A stretch of 64,000 nt of DNA from assembly GCF_005862305.2 (NCBI RefSeq), contig NZ_CP054021.1:4195501-4259500 (forward strand). Reading direction: 5' to 3'. This document shows, piece after piece, positions 16,420 to 23,542 of the stretch; within the stretch, counting starts at the first letter, position 1; every line of letters begins with the position of its first letter. This DNA comes from Rhizobium indicum. GTDB taxonomy: Bacteria > Pseudomonadota > Alphaproteobacteria > Rhizobiales > Rhizobiaceae. The notes beneath the pieces were generated by a model that worked only from the letters and a program-made list of their open reading frames with translations, had not been told where the DNA came from and searched no databases. The position numbers and the translations under genes were made by a program.

Positions 16420-17463
16420 ATGACAAAGCCGCCCCGTAAGTCTTCGAAGCCATTGCTGCGCGATGATGCGCCTATCCGCGGTAGACCTCGCCGCCAACGC
16501 GATCCCGCGCAGCCGAACCTTCCCCTCGACCCTATGCCGGATCGCATTGATCCGTGCCTCGCACTCCTCAAGCCGAGGCCACCCAAAGGCCCGCAATGGG
16601 CTTTCGAAGTAAAATGGGATGGCTATCGCCTGGCAGTCCACATCGAGCCGACTGGCATTCGCATCCTGACGCGCGGCGGCCATGACTGGACGCATCGTTT
16701 CCCGGCGATCAAACTGGCGGCCATGTGGCTTCCCGTTGGCTCGGCAATCCTCGACGGCGAGGCCGTGGTTCTCGACAAGCAGGGCCGGTCGGATTTCGGC
16801 CTGCTGCAACAATCGCTCGGCGGTCGAGGCGGCAAGAAGAGTTCAAACGACGCCATCTTCATGGCTTTCGATCTGCTCTATTTCGACGGCCATGATCTCA
16901 GAAACTCCGAACTCGACATGCGCCGGCATCTGCTCGAGGATTTGGTGACCGTCGTAGGGCATGGCGACATCCGGCTCTCGGAGGAGATCGAGGCCGACGG
17001 GGATCAGTTGCTGGCAAGCGCCTGCGAACACGGGTTGGAAGGCATCATCGCCAAGCGCCGGGACGCCCCTTATCGCTCCGGCCGGCTCGGCGACTGGGTG
17101 AAGGTCAAGTGCATCCAGAGCGACAGTTTTGTGATCGTCGGGTATGAGAAGTCGACGGCGGCGCGTGCCGGAATCGGTCGGCTTCTGCTAGCCGCGCGCA
17201 AGGGTAAGAAGCTGGTGTACGTCGGCGGGGTAGGGACCGGCTTTAATGAGCGGAATGCCTATGAGCTTCGTGAGAAGCTCGACGGCCTCATCACATCCAC
17301 GCCGGCTGCGGCCGTCGATCGCAAGGGAGCGATATTCGTGAAGCCGACGCTCATCGCCGAGATCGAATATCGAGCCTGGACGGACGACGGCAAGCTAAGG
17401 CATGCTTCTTATAAGGGACTGCGGGAAAAGCAGGACAATGCGGCGGTTTATGAGGTGGAGTAG
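16420..17463 (+). CDS. ATP-dependent DNA ligase (LigD ligase-domain type, stand-alone)
   Basis: A 347-residue ligase. Motif I EVKWDGYR places the adenylated lysine at Lys65. Motif III (LDGEAVVL), IIIa (MAFDLLYFDG), IV (EGIIAKR) and V (DWVKVKC) follow in order, then an OB-fold domain ending in RHASYKGLREKQ. It has only the ligase module, without the polymerase and phosphoesterase domains of full LigD, and with a short basic N-terminal extension of about 45 residues. Ligases of this type seal nicks and act with Ku in end joining; no Ku gene is visible here. It is the only forward gene in an otherwise reverse-strand accessory block. A decayed 3' fragment of a second copy lies 0.9 kb downstream. 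Confidence 0.9.
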   Translation: MTKPPRKSSKPLLRDDAPIRGRPRRQRDPAQPNLPLDPMPDRIDPCLALLKPRPPKGPQWAFEVKWDGYRLAVHIEPTGIRILTRGGHDWTHRFPAIKLAAMWLPVGSAILDGEAVVLDKQGRSDFGLLQQSLGGRGGKKSSNDAIFMAFDLLYFDGHDLRNSELDMRRHLLEDLVTVVGHGDIRLSEEIEADGDQLLASACEHGLEGIIAKRRDAPYRSGRLGDWVKVKCIQSDSFVIVGYEKSTAARAGIGRLLLAARKGKKLVYVGGVGTGFNERNAYELREKLDGLITSTPAAAVDRKGAIFVKPTLIAEIEYRAWTDDGKLRHASYKGLREKQDNAAVYEVE

Positions 17464-17478
17464 GTGCCCTTAGGACCG

Positions 17479-17679
17479 TCAGATTAGCAGCCTCATCAAC
17501 GCGTCCTCATCCTTCACCCCATGTTGGAACGACTGGATAACTCGCGCAGCCAACTCTTCGCGCTCAGGGTCTGTTTTGATTTGGCGAACCAAGACGACGT
17601 GGTCATAGACTCTCTGGCAGAGGGCGACTTCTTCATCGCTCAACACGGTTTGTGCTTCTGTTATATGGAAACGGATCAT
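17479..17679 (-). CDS. Hypothetical small protein
   Basis: 66 residues from ATG 17679, chosen because GAGGG lies six bases upstream; a TTG at 17703 would add eight residues. It is acidic and helical (SDEEVALCQRVYDHVVLV) and ends just after the ligase gene in convergent orientation. It looks like a conserved rhizobial small protein but no domain is recognised. Confidence 0.6.
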   Translation of the reverse strand: MIRFHITEAQTVLSDEEVALCQRVYDHVVLVRQIKTDPEREELAARVIQSFQHGVKDEDALMRLLI

Positions 17680-17768
17680 GATCGCCCTCACTTCCTGCGA
17701 CAAGGTAGGGCGAAACAGCGTCTATTCAACGCAGGAACTCCGACACAAACACGTGAATAGCAATATGC

Positions 17769-18062
17769 TCAAGCCGTCCCATCCACTTCGCCGTCTTCAT
17801 CCAACGCATGCACCGGCAGATAGGTGTTCTTCTCCATCCACTCCCGCACGATGTATCTGATCATGTCGTTGCGCGTTACGCCGAACTCGCTCGCGAGATT
17901 GGCCAAGGCTTCCTCCACATCATCCTCCATCAAGACGAAGCCGGCATTGCGTAGCCGCAGTGCCGCGCGGCGTAGCATGATCTGCAGATCCGCTCGCGAA
18001 ATATCGGCTATCCGATCGGCGGCGTCATCGAGGAGTTTGGCAGTCCCGAACGAGCTCATCAA
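17769..18062 (-). CDS. Hypothetical protein, possible ribbon-helix-helix-like regulator
   Basis: A 97-residue acidic helical protein. The segment from about residue 58 (FGVTRNDMIRYIVREWME) resembles the helices of small ribbon-helix-helix DNA-binding proteins. Its start overlaps the stop of the upstream gene (ATGA), so the two are translated together. This could be an antitoxin-like or regulatory pair, but neither partner shows a toxin fold. Confidence 0.6.
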   Translation of the reverse strand: MMSSFGTAKLLDDAADRIADISRADLQIMLRRAALRLRNAGFVLMEDDVEEALANLASEFGVTRNDMIRYIVREWMEKNTYLPVHALDEDGEVDGTA

Positions 18063-18244
18063 TGTACGCGCTTCGGCGCGTCCTCAATTTGCTCCAAGAT
18101 CTGGATTAACCCCAGAACAACATTGCCGTTCAGGCGAGCCATGATGAGACCAGACCGCTGAGCCGCCTTGCCGGTGCGGCGGTCAAAAATGGTCCAAGTC
18201 TGGTCTTGATCTTTGCGAGCGCCGTAGCGCGGTATCTCGATCAT
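18059..18244 (-). CDS. Hypothetical small protein coupled to the gene below it
   Basis: 61 residues from ATG 18244, with AGAGGGGG about nine bases upstream. It starts MIEIPRYGARKDQDQTWTIFD, is beta-rich at the N-terminus and helical at the C-terminus (VVLGLIQILEQIEDAP). It overlaps the following gene by four bases. No recognised family. Confidence 0.6.
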   Translation of the reverse strand: MIEIPRYGARKDQDQTWTIFDRRTGKAAQRSGLIMARLNGNVVLGLIQILEQIEDAPKRVH

Positions 18245-18324
18245 TTGTCTGCCCCCTCTCATGGCCATCTCTAATTATGTTCGTTAGACGCGCCGACGCA
18301 AGAGCGTCACCTGGCTGCAACGAA

Positions 18325-18418
18325 GGCTGGTCGCCGAGATGGAATTCGAGTTGGACAGAAGACGGCAAGCTGAGGTGCAGGATAACGCGGCGGTTTATGA
18401 GCCAGATTTCTGACGGTG
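18325..18418 (+). pseudogene. Decayed 3' fragment of a second LigD-type ligase gene
   Basis: The stretch repeats the 3' end of the ligase at 16420-17463. CTGGTCGCCGAGATGGAATT matches the ligase's CTCATCGCCGAGATCGAATA, then GACGGCAAGCTGAGG matches GACGGCAAGCTAAGG, then CAGGATAACGCGGCGGTTTA matches CAGGACAATGCGGCGGTTTA. Between them are at least one single-base frame change and a deletion of roughly 30 bases, so the matched pieces fall in different frames. Nothing upstream is recognisably ligase. Confidence 0.7.
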
Positions 18419-18748
18419 AAAGGATCGAGTCGGAGTTTCGTGGTGATATTTCGACCCCCTACCGCCACGGCTGGGAGAAAATAATCCACGAATGGCATCC
18501 TTATGCAACTGCCCTTCCACGGGAGCTGCCATTTCTGTCCGGCCAAAACGGCGCACCAGCTCGTCGGCTAGATCTATCGGATCGGTCATGCCGTTTTGGA
18601 ATAGGCGGATGAGCAATGTCGCGGCCAGGTTGGGACCGGCAGACTGCCCACCTGCAATCTCACACTTGTATCCGCAATCGATGAGCACCTTCTGGAGGAG
18701 GCGCAGATCGTCGGTGTTTAAGGAACAAGAAGTCAATTCCGAAGACAT
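18395..18748 (-). CDS. Hypothetical rhizobial protein with 3' end running into ligase remnant
   Basis: A 117-residue protein with a very good ribosome binding site (AAGGAGGG, five bases before the ATG). Residues of about 1-75 form a coherent helical protein (LNTDDLRLLQKVLIDCGYKC, then LFQNGMTDPIDLADELVRRFGR) of a type common in rhizobia. The last 30 or so residues (Ser, Arg, His-rich) look like read-through into non-coding sequence and the ligase fragment. The original stop was probably lost when the neighbouring DNA rearranged. Confidence 0.7.
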   Translation of the reverse strand: MSSELTSCSLNTDDLRLLQKVLIDCGYKCEIAGGQSAGPNLAATLLIRLFQNGMTDPIDLADELVRRFGRTEMAAPVEGQLHKDAIRGLFSPSRGGRGSKYHHETPTRSFHRQKSGS

Positions 18749-18873
18749 CGAACCCTCCTTTTATGCGAGCTTGGGCAGCTTATGGCGTAACTTTCCAGCG
18801 AAGGAAAAGTTCCGCCCCTTAAGATGGGCGATGCGATGTGGAGCGGTCCGCTGTACGGGCCCAAGCGCAGGCG

Positions 18874-18895
18874 TGAGGTCGCTCTGACGACCTCA
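18874..18895. other. Perfect 8-base hairpin downstream of the HTH cassette
   Basis: TGAGGTCG at 18874-18881 and CGACCTCA at 18888-18895 enclose a six-base loop. There is no T-run. It lies 26 bases beyond the last gene of the reverse-strand regulator cassette and may be a weak terminator or a stabilising 3' structure. Confidence 0.5.
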
Positions 18896-18920
18896 CAGCA
18901 GGTCAGAGAACTACGACAAA

Positions 18921-19109
18921 TCAGTTGTTGTTGCCGAGGCCGCTAATTTCATTAAGCTTCGCGTCGATCGCTCTCTTGTCCCATTTGCGGGTGCCCGGTA
19001 TCGTCGGCGGCATTTTGTGGCTCGCCACCCACATCGAGAAGCATGTCGGCGATATGCCGCAATATTCAGCCGCTTCCTTGCGACCGATGAGGCGCGGGGG
19101 GATGATCAT
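18921..19109 (-). CDS. AlpA/Xis-like helix-turn-helix DNA-binding protein
   Basis: 62 residues from ATG 19109, which overlaps the upstream stop as ATGA; a longer in-frame extension is discounted for that reason. The core RLIGRKEAAEYCGISPTCFS followed by MWVASHKMPPTIPGTRKWDKRAIDAKL is the winged-helix pattern of AlpA/excisionase-type proteins (HTH, short wing with Gly-x-Arg, then a final helix). It is the last of four coupled genes. It probably binds DNA as an excisionase or transcription factor. Confidence 0.75.
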   Translation of the reverse strand: MIIPPRLIGRKEAAEYCGISPTCFSMWVASHKMPPTIPGTRKWDKRAIDAKLNEISGLGNNN

Positions 19110-19651
19110 GATGCTGACTTCCCGTAGTGCCAGAGATTGATGCGTTTCGCCTCGTCCATCCCGAGGTCGGTCACAAGCCAAACTGTGTCACCATCCCGAT
19201 CTGTCCCTTGTGCAGTAATCGCCCCCTTTTCGGCGAGCTTATCCATCGTAAAGGCGCCCGCATCCGGGATGGCGGCATGAGTTTTCGCGTCGGGGCGCGC
19301 GACCATGTAGAGCAAGGTCTTCTGGCCACGGTAATCAAGGTTGAGTTTGGGCTTTCGATCATCTCGCCGCTCTCGCTTCGACCGGGTCCAAACGTCACTA
19401 TCTTCGGCTACGGCAGGTGCTTGGATGTAGCTCTTCTCGATGCCGAGATATTGATTGTACCATTTGCGCACCAGCGGAACCGGCCGTCCGCCATGAAGGG
19501 CATCGACTCGAGGAAAACCCTTAGCGTCAAGTAAGCGCAGAGCGCCGCGTTTCCATTCCGATGCACGTTTCCGTCCGACGATAGCAATTGCGATCTCATC
19601 GTCCGTTGCGAAAAGCGGCAGACGATCGAATAGGCTCGGTGGAAACGTCAT
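19106..19651 (-). CDS. Prophage protein of unknown function in regulator cassette
   Basis: A 181-residue protein overlapping its neighbours by four bases on each side. The first 70 residues (LFATDDEIAIAIVGRKRASE, then KGFPRVDALHGGRPVPLVRKW) look like a DNA-binding-type N-terminal domain: a helix pair, then a GRPVPLV strand-turn that resembles wing elements in other short rhizobial phage regulators. The C-terminal part (TMDKLAEKGAITAQGTDRDG, then VWLVTDLGMDEAKRI) could be a second winged helix. No catalytic motif. DNA binding is inferred. Confidence 0.65.
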   Translation of the reverse strand: MTFPPSLFDRLPLFATDDEIAIAIVGRKRASEWKRGALRLLDAKGFPRVDALHGGRPVPLVRKWYNQYLGIEKSYIQAPAVAEDSDVWTRSKRERRDDRKPKLNLDYRGQKTLLYMVARPDAKTHAAIPDAGAFTMDKLAEKGAITAQGTDRDGDTVWLVTDLGMDEAKRINLWHYGKSAS

Positions 19652-19950
19652 TCACCCTTGCCCTTGTTCCTCGCCAAGCGGGCCTTTCGAAGCGCGGCCA
19701 GGTTCCTTTTCTGCTGGAAGTCTGCCGTTTTGTTCTCCCGCTGCTGGCGTTTGTCGGCCTTGGTCTCTTCTTTCAGCAGCAACGAAATGTCGGCGGCGGA
19801 TATCAGCATCAATCGCCCAATCTTCTTGGCAATGCCGAGCCGCTTTGCCTTCTCCCATACGGTGCGCCCGGTAAGGTGTATTCCACTCGCTGCTGAAATG
19901 CGCTCGGCGATCGTATCTGGCGTAACAAGGCTATCGAGACCGTCGGTCAT
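19648..19950 (-). CDS. Helix-turn-helix-type prophage protein
   Basis: A 100-residue protein. Residues of about 8-60 (VTPDTIAERISAASGIHLTG, then RTVWEKAKRLGIAKKIGRLM and ISAADISLLL) have the order of a winged-helix excisionase fold. This is followed by a highly basic Lys/Arg/Gln tail from about residue 62. It is coupled on both sides in the four-gene cassette. The basic tail suggests nucleic-acid contact. Confidence 0.68.
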   Translation of the reverse strand: MTDGLDSLVTPDTIAERISAASGIHLTGRTVWEKAKRLGIAKKIGRLMLISAADISLLLKEETKADKRQQRENKTADFQQKRNLAALRKARLARNKGKGE

Positions 19951-20411
19951 TTCTTCTTCGCCTCCTTCGCTGCCGCGCGCCGGGCTTCATACTGGGCCAT
20001 GAAGCTGCCCTCATCTGAAGTAGCCCGCTCCACGGCCAGTTCATGTGCGCGCTTGCGCGTCCCGTACCTCGAGGTTTTGGGTGCCGAAACGAGATAGTCC
20101 CGCTGCGTGTGGCGCTTGATGAAGCTCGCGACCTCGTCTTGGCTGAAGGTTAGGCGTCGTCGCTCAGTGCCGCGGCCAGCATGCACAAATGCCAGCTCGC
20201 CGTAGCGCACGAGGTCGTGGATTGTCGATGCTGATACATTCAGCGTTCGCGCGACCTCGGGAAGAGATAGAAGCCGAGGAATTGCCAGCGATTGCATCCC
20301 AGCCATGAATGCGAGTTGGACGTCTTCGCGGCGCCAACCCTGATCGGGATCCAGCGGCTGGGTAGCGCCGGCGTAGGTGAGGGCGGCTTGCTGAAAATAG
20401 GTTCTATTCAT
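19947..20411 (-). CDS. Excisionase-family helix-turn-helix protein
   Basis: A 154-residue protein, first gene of the cassette. Residues of about 48-95 carry an excisionase/MerR-like HTH (LSLPEVARTLNVSASTIHDL, a wing with Gly-Arg-Gly-Thr-Glu-Arg-Arg, then LTFSQDEVASFI). A basic C-terminus rich in Arg, Lys and Ala follows. No strong ribosome binding site is seen upstream of the ATG. It likely acts as a regulator of prophage genes or a recombination directionality factor. Confidence 0.75.
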   Translation of the reverse strand: MNRTYFQQAALTYAGATQPLDPDQGWRREDVQLAFMAGMQSLAIPRLLSLPEVARTLNVSASTIHDLVRYGELAFVHAGRGTERRRLTFSQDEVASFIKRHTQRDYLVSAPKTSRYGTRKRAHELAVERATSDEGSFMAQYEARRAAAKEAKKK

Positions 20412-20557
20412 GGCCCACCAAAGGACGGTTGCGCTGACGCTTCCGGCGCGAACGCCGGCTGCCTTTGCCCCGTGTGGTGGGTCGGGATGCCTTGCGGATT
20501 GGTGGGCCGCGATAAAGAGCTAGGCGAGTCGGGTGAGGGTGGTCAAGGCCAGTAGGT

Positions 20558-20812
20558 CTATTGCTCTCCGCGCATCTTCAAGAGGCGGAAGCTGATTTCA
20601 GCCAGCGTGCCTAGCGCGACAGCAACGACGAGCTTGTAGATCCCCTTGTCAATCACGGATCCAGAACTCGGTGCTCCGGGTGTGTAGCGGCGCAGCGCCT
20701 CCTCGTATGGCAGCAAAAGCTCGTTCGCGATCACTAAACCGATCACAACCTGCCAGGCGCCAACGAGAAGTATGAGGTAGGCGAGAATTCTAGCCGCGTA
20801 AGAAAATGTCAT
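20558..20812 (-). CDS. Small membrane protein
   Basis: An 84-residue protein with an N-terminal transmembrane segment (about residues 5-29, AARILAYLILLVGAWQVVIG) and a second hydrophobic stretch near residues 58-72. Its start overlaps the stop of the ribbon-helix-helix gene upstream, so the two are co-translated. It resembles generic prophage membrane proteins; function unknown. Confidence 0.65.
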   Translation of the reverse strand: MTFSYAARILAYLILLVGAWQVVIGLVIANELLLPYEEALRRYTPGAPSSGSVIDKGIYKLVVAVALGTLAEISFRLLKMRGEQ

Positions 20813-20979
20813 TGGCCACGAAGCCCCGTCGAGGTTAGCAGTCCCCGTTTTTCCAGATCGTCGGCAATCACCTTCTCGATATACGACGCCACAGAGCGTC
20901 GCTCGGCTTTGGCAGCCGCTTCAATCGCGTCTTTCAGTTCTGGCTCTATGCGAATGCCGATCGCGGCCGTCTTCGCCAT
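20809..20979 (-). CDS. Small ribbon-helix-helix DNA-binding protein
   Basis: A 56-residue protein from ATG 20979 to the stop at 20809. An N-terminal strand (KTAAIGIRI) is followed by two helices (EPELKDAIEAAAKAERRS, then VASYIEKVIADDLEKRG), the textbook Arc/CopG ribbon-helix-helix order. It overlaps the membrane-protein gene by four bases. Such proteins repress their own promoter or serve as antitoxins. No toxin partner is recognisable, as the neighbour is a membrane protein. It stands at the divergence point with the forward HNH/integrase genes, so it could control both directions. Confidence 0.75.
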   Translation of the reverse strand: MAKTAAIGIRIEPELKDAIEAAAKAERRSVASYIEKVIADDLEKRGLLTSTGLRGQ

Positions 20980-21107
20980 TATTCTTCATCTCCGTAATTG
21001 CGGCATGTTCGCAGCATGCAAACATTTATCGCATTTCGCTGTTGACCGCCATGAAATCATTCGATATACAAATACTAACATTTACCAACGCAACGAGGAG
21101 CACCACA

Positions 21108-21416
21108 ATGACCATTCATGGACCGATAGGCCACGCCGACAGAAGCCTGCTGCCGCGCTCTTTGCTTGGCAGACGACCTACCAGAGTTTATGTCGCCGCC
21201 GATTTCCGTTTCGCTACAGGCGACAGCGTAGCCTTCGGCGACCATGTCGCGATCGTAATGACACGCTCTCGGTCGGCGTTCGGCAGAGAAATCTATTACA
21301 TCCAACTTATAGCTGGTGACATGGCTGGCCGCCCGTTCCGCACGGTCGAAGGAAGCCATCTCACGCCCTGCGAGAATCCATATGAAAACCGGAGTGAAGC
21401 GGGCTCTCGTTCTTGA
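21108..21416 (+). CDS. Hypothetical prophage protein
   Basis: 102 residues from ATG 21108, chosen because GAGGAG stands upstream at good spacing; an earlier ATG at 21042 lacks one. The centre (RVYVAADFRFATGDSVAFGD, then HVAIVMTRSRS) predicts a small beta-barrel. It overlaps the start of the HNH gene by 35 bases. Unknown function. Confidence 0.6.
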   Translation: MTIHGPIGHADRSLLPRSLLGRRPTRVYVAADFRFATGDSVAFGDHVAIVMTRSRSAFGREIYYIQLIAGDMAGRPFRTVEGSHLTPCENPYENRSEAGSRS

Positions 21417-21702
21417 GCTATTCAACAAGCAGGGCGGGCGCTGTTGCTACTGCGACCGCCCGATGGTCATCCTGCCTCGCGGCAAGGAGCAGAACCGACC
21501 AGACGCCGCAACGCTCGAACATCTGATGACCAATCGCCGCAGGGGCTGGACGCGACGCGACAACATGGCGGCCGCTTGCCGCGAGTGCAATGGAATGCGC
21601 GGATCCGGAATGGATTGGCTGATGTTCAAGACTTACCGCCGCGGCGAGTTCTGGGAATTAATCGAATGTGCGCCGCCCTGCGCGCATCGGCGTGGGTCGT
21701 AG
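21382..21702 (+). CDS. HNH endonuclease
   Basis: 106 residues from ATG 21382 (MKTGVKRALVLELFNKQGG). A CxxC pair (CCYCDRPM), the central LEHL with its catalytic His, the Asn in RRDNMAAAC and a second CxxC (CRECNGMRG) give the full HNH zinc-supported nuclease pattern. Phage HNH enzymes often help DNA packaging or act as homing nucleases. Here it is near the integrase rather than a terminase, so its job is uncertain. Confidence 0.82.
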   Translation: MKTGVKRALVLELFNKQGGRCCYCDRPMVILPRGKEQNRPDAATLEHLMTNRRRGWTRRDNMAAACRECNGMRGSGMDWLMFKTYRRGEFWELIECAPPCAHRRGS

Positions 21703-21919
21703 ACCGCGCTAACCCGCTGCCGAGCCGCATCGGCGGCGGGACCAACACCATAGGCCGGCGCGATCACCACCCGCGACTACACCAGCGGCGCGCCGGCTGG
21801 TTCTCCTTGACCAAAGTGCCCTGTTTACACTTTCATCATTCTGCAGCCGACCGCTAAGCATTGCAAAATTTGTAAATCGGTCGCTTCTCAATCAACGCGC
21901 ACCCAAAGAGGAGAGAAGA

Positions 21920-22081
21920 GTGACAGAAAAGCAGACAAAGTTTGTCCCCCAAAGCGAGGCTTCGAAGAAAGCTAGCAACGCGGCGTTTAAGCGCTTCGCT
22001 GTTACGCTAACGGAACTTCATAAAGCACAGCAGGAAAAAGCGCCCGAGAAGGACGCAAAGAAGCCAAAGGGCAGCAAGTAA
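21920..22081 (+). CDS. Small Lys-rich protein upstream of Xis
   Basis: A 53-residue, very Lys/Ala-rich protein starting at GTG 21920, with AGAGGAGAGAAGA immediately upstream. It stops one base before the next start. A short charged helix is all that can be predicted. It may be a DNA-associated accessory of excision or merely a leader peptide for the Xis/Int genes. It precedes them in the same transcript. Confidence 0.55.
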   Translation: MTEKQTKFVPQSEASKKASNAAFKRFAVTLTELHKAQQEKAPEKDAKKPKGSK

Positions 22082-22082
22082 A

Positions 22083-22349
22083 ATGCCCGCTGCAGCCAAC
22101 GACAACCGCTTGCCCTATGGCATGATCCCACGCGGTCTTTCGCGCGTGGCCGCTGCGGCTTATGTCGGCATCGGCGCAACTCTGTTCGATCATATGGTGG
22201 GGCAGGGTGCCATGCCCTGTCCGCGAAAAGCCGGCGGCCGCATTCTATGGGATCGTTGCGAGTTGGACGAGGCATTCGACGCGCTTCCTCGCGACGACAC
22301 GCGCCATCTGCCGGCGACAGGGGAAAACCCTTGGGATGACGTAGCTTGA
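22083..22349 (+). CDS. AlpA/excisionase-like DNA-binding protein
   Basis: An 88-residue protein immediately upstream of, and overlapping by four bases, the integrase. LSRVAAAAYVGIGATLFDHM followed by GGRILWDRCELDEAF is the winged-helix excisionase pattern: HTH, short wing with Gly-Gly-Arg, final helix. A partner gene of this type next to an integrase is typically the recombination directionality factor. Together with the HTH cassette on the other strand, the prophage end has several such proteins. Confidence 0.78.
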   Translation: MPAAANDNRLPYGMIPRGLSRVAAAAYVGIGATLFDHMVGQGAMPCPRKAGGRILWDRCELDEAFDALPRDDTRHLPATGENPWDDVA

Positions 22350-23542
22350 AACTGAACCTAAAGGGCATCATCGAAGACACAGACCGGCACGGCAACGTCC
22401 GCGTCTACTTCCGTGCAAAGGGTAAAAAGAAGGTCCGACTTCGTCAGAAGCCGGGCACAGCCGCGTTTCTGCGCGAGTATGAGTGCGCCGAAAAGGGCAT
22501 ACCTTATGGCGACTCTCCCGTCGTTTCCGATTCATCGAAGCCTGTTGTAGCGCGGTCCTTTCGTTGGCTCTGCCAGCAGCATTTCAAGCGCGCAGCAAAC
22601 TCGGTCACGGTTGATACTATGAGCCGCCGGCGGCGTATTCTCGAGGAAATTTGCGTCAAGCATGGCGACAAGCCTTTTGAGCTTCTTGAGCGAAAGCATG
22701 TGACCGCTATCCGCGATACAAGGATCGATAGCCCGGGCGCCGCCAACAACATCGTAAAAGCCATAAGCGCGCTGTTTGCTTGGGCAATCGAGGTCGGGGA
22801 GGCGAAGACGAATCCCTGCATGGGTATCAAACGCCTGAAGTCAGGCGATGGCTTTCATACATGGACGCTTGAGGAGATCGAGCAGTACGAAGCCAAACAC
22901 GCCCCTGGCACGACCGCGCGGCGAGCTCTCGCCGTTTTCATGTTCACCGGCCTCCGACTATCGGACGCCGCCATCCTCGGCCGGCAGCATCTCAACGACG
23001 GTTGGATTCGCATTCGGCCTGGCAAGACCAAGAAGTCGAGCGGGGTAGAGGTCAACGTGCCAATCCTACCCGACCTCGCCGAGGAATTGGATCGGGTGCC
23101 CGTCGGTCAGCTGACCTTTCTCGTCACCGAATACGGCAAGCCTTTTTCGGATAAGGGTCTCGGGAACAAGATGCGCCAATGGTGCGACGAAGCCGGCCTG
23201 TTTCACTGCTCGGCGCATGGCCTTCGAAAGGCGGGTGCTTCGATCGCCGCAGAGAACGGCGCAACGTCTGACCAGCTCAAGGCAATTTTTGGATGGACGA
23301 CGAGCCAGCAGGCCGATCTTTACACACGTGCCGCTCGTCGAAAGAAGCTGGCCGGAGATGCCACAAAGCTTCTTTTGCCGGATCGGAACGAGAACAAAAG
23401 TGTCCCACTTGGGGAGCCCATTGTTGAAAAGTGGGACCTCGAAGCTAAAGAAATGGAGGAAAAACAGGAGCTTGCAAGATTGAATGGTGGGCCCGGAGGG
23501 ACTCGAACCCCCAACCAAGCGGTTATGAGCCGCCGGCTCTAA
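22346..23542 (+). CDS. Tyrosine-type site-specific integrase
   Basis: A 398-residue recombinase starting at TTG 22346 (overlap TTGA with Xis). N-terminal core-binding region about residues 65-160. The catalytic domain shows Arg204 in TGLRLSDAAI, His291 and Arg294 in HGLRKAG, Trp317 and the nucleophile Tyr326 in LYTRAARRK. Residues 381-398 are read antisense through a tRNA gene, and the stop codon lies inside it. It therefore integrates at that tRNA, and its C-terminus depends on the attachment-site junction. It drives integration and, with Xis, excision. Confidence 0.93.
   Translation: MKLNLKGIIEDTDRHGNVRVYFRAKGKKKVRLRQKPGTAAFLREYECAEKGIPYGDSPVVSDSSKPVVARSFRWLCQQHFKRAANSVTVDTMSRRRRILEEICVKHGDKPFELLERKHVTAIRDTRIDSPGAANNIVKAISALFAWAIEVGEAKTNPCMGIKRLKSGDGFHTWTLEEIEQYEAKHAPGTTARRALAVFMFTGLRLSDAAILGRQHLNDGWIRIRPGKTKKSSGVEVNVPILPDLAEELDRVPVGQLTFLVTEYGKPFSDKGLGNKMRQWCDEAGLFHCSAHGLRKAGASIAAENGATSDQLKAIFGWTTSQQADLYTRAARRKKLAGDATKLLLPDRNENKSVPLGEPIVEKWDLEAKEMEEKQELARLNGGPGGTRTPNQAVMSRRL
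23485..23542. other. Prophage attachment site region (att) in the tRNA 3' half
   Basis: The integrase reading frame ends within the tRNA, and prophage genes stop here while host genes begin at once on the other side. The identity segment shared between phage and host must restore the tRNA 3' end, so it lies within or near this interval. The other attachment copy would be left of the window and is not visible. Confidence 0.55.

Noticed and set aside
18874..18895. Hairpin as a proven terminator of the HTH cassette
   Set aside because: No T-run follows on either strand, so it is listed only as a structure.
21382..21702. HNH gene as part of a terminase/packaging module
   Set aside because: No terminase or portal gene is next to it; packaging genes must lie left of the window, so only the nuclease fold is claimed.
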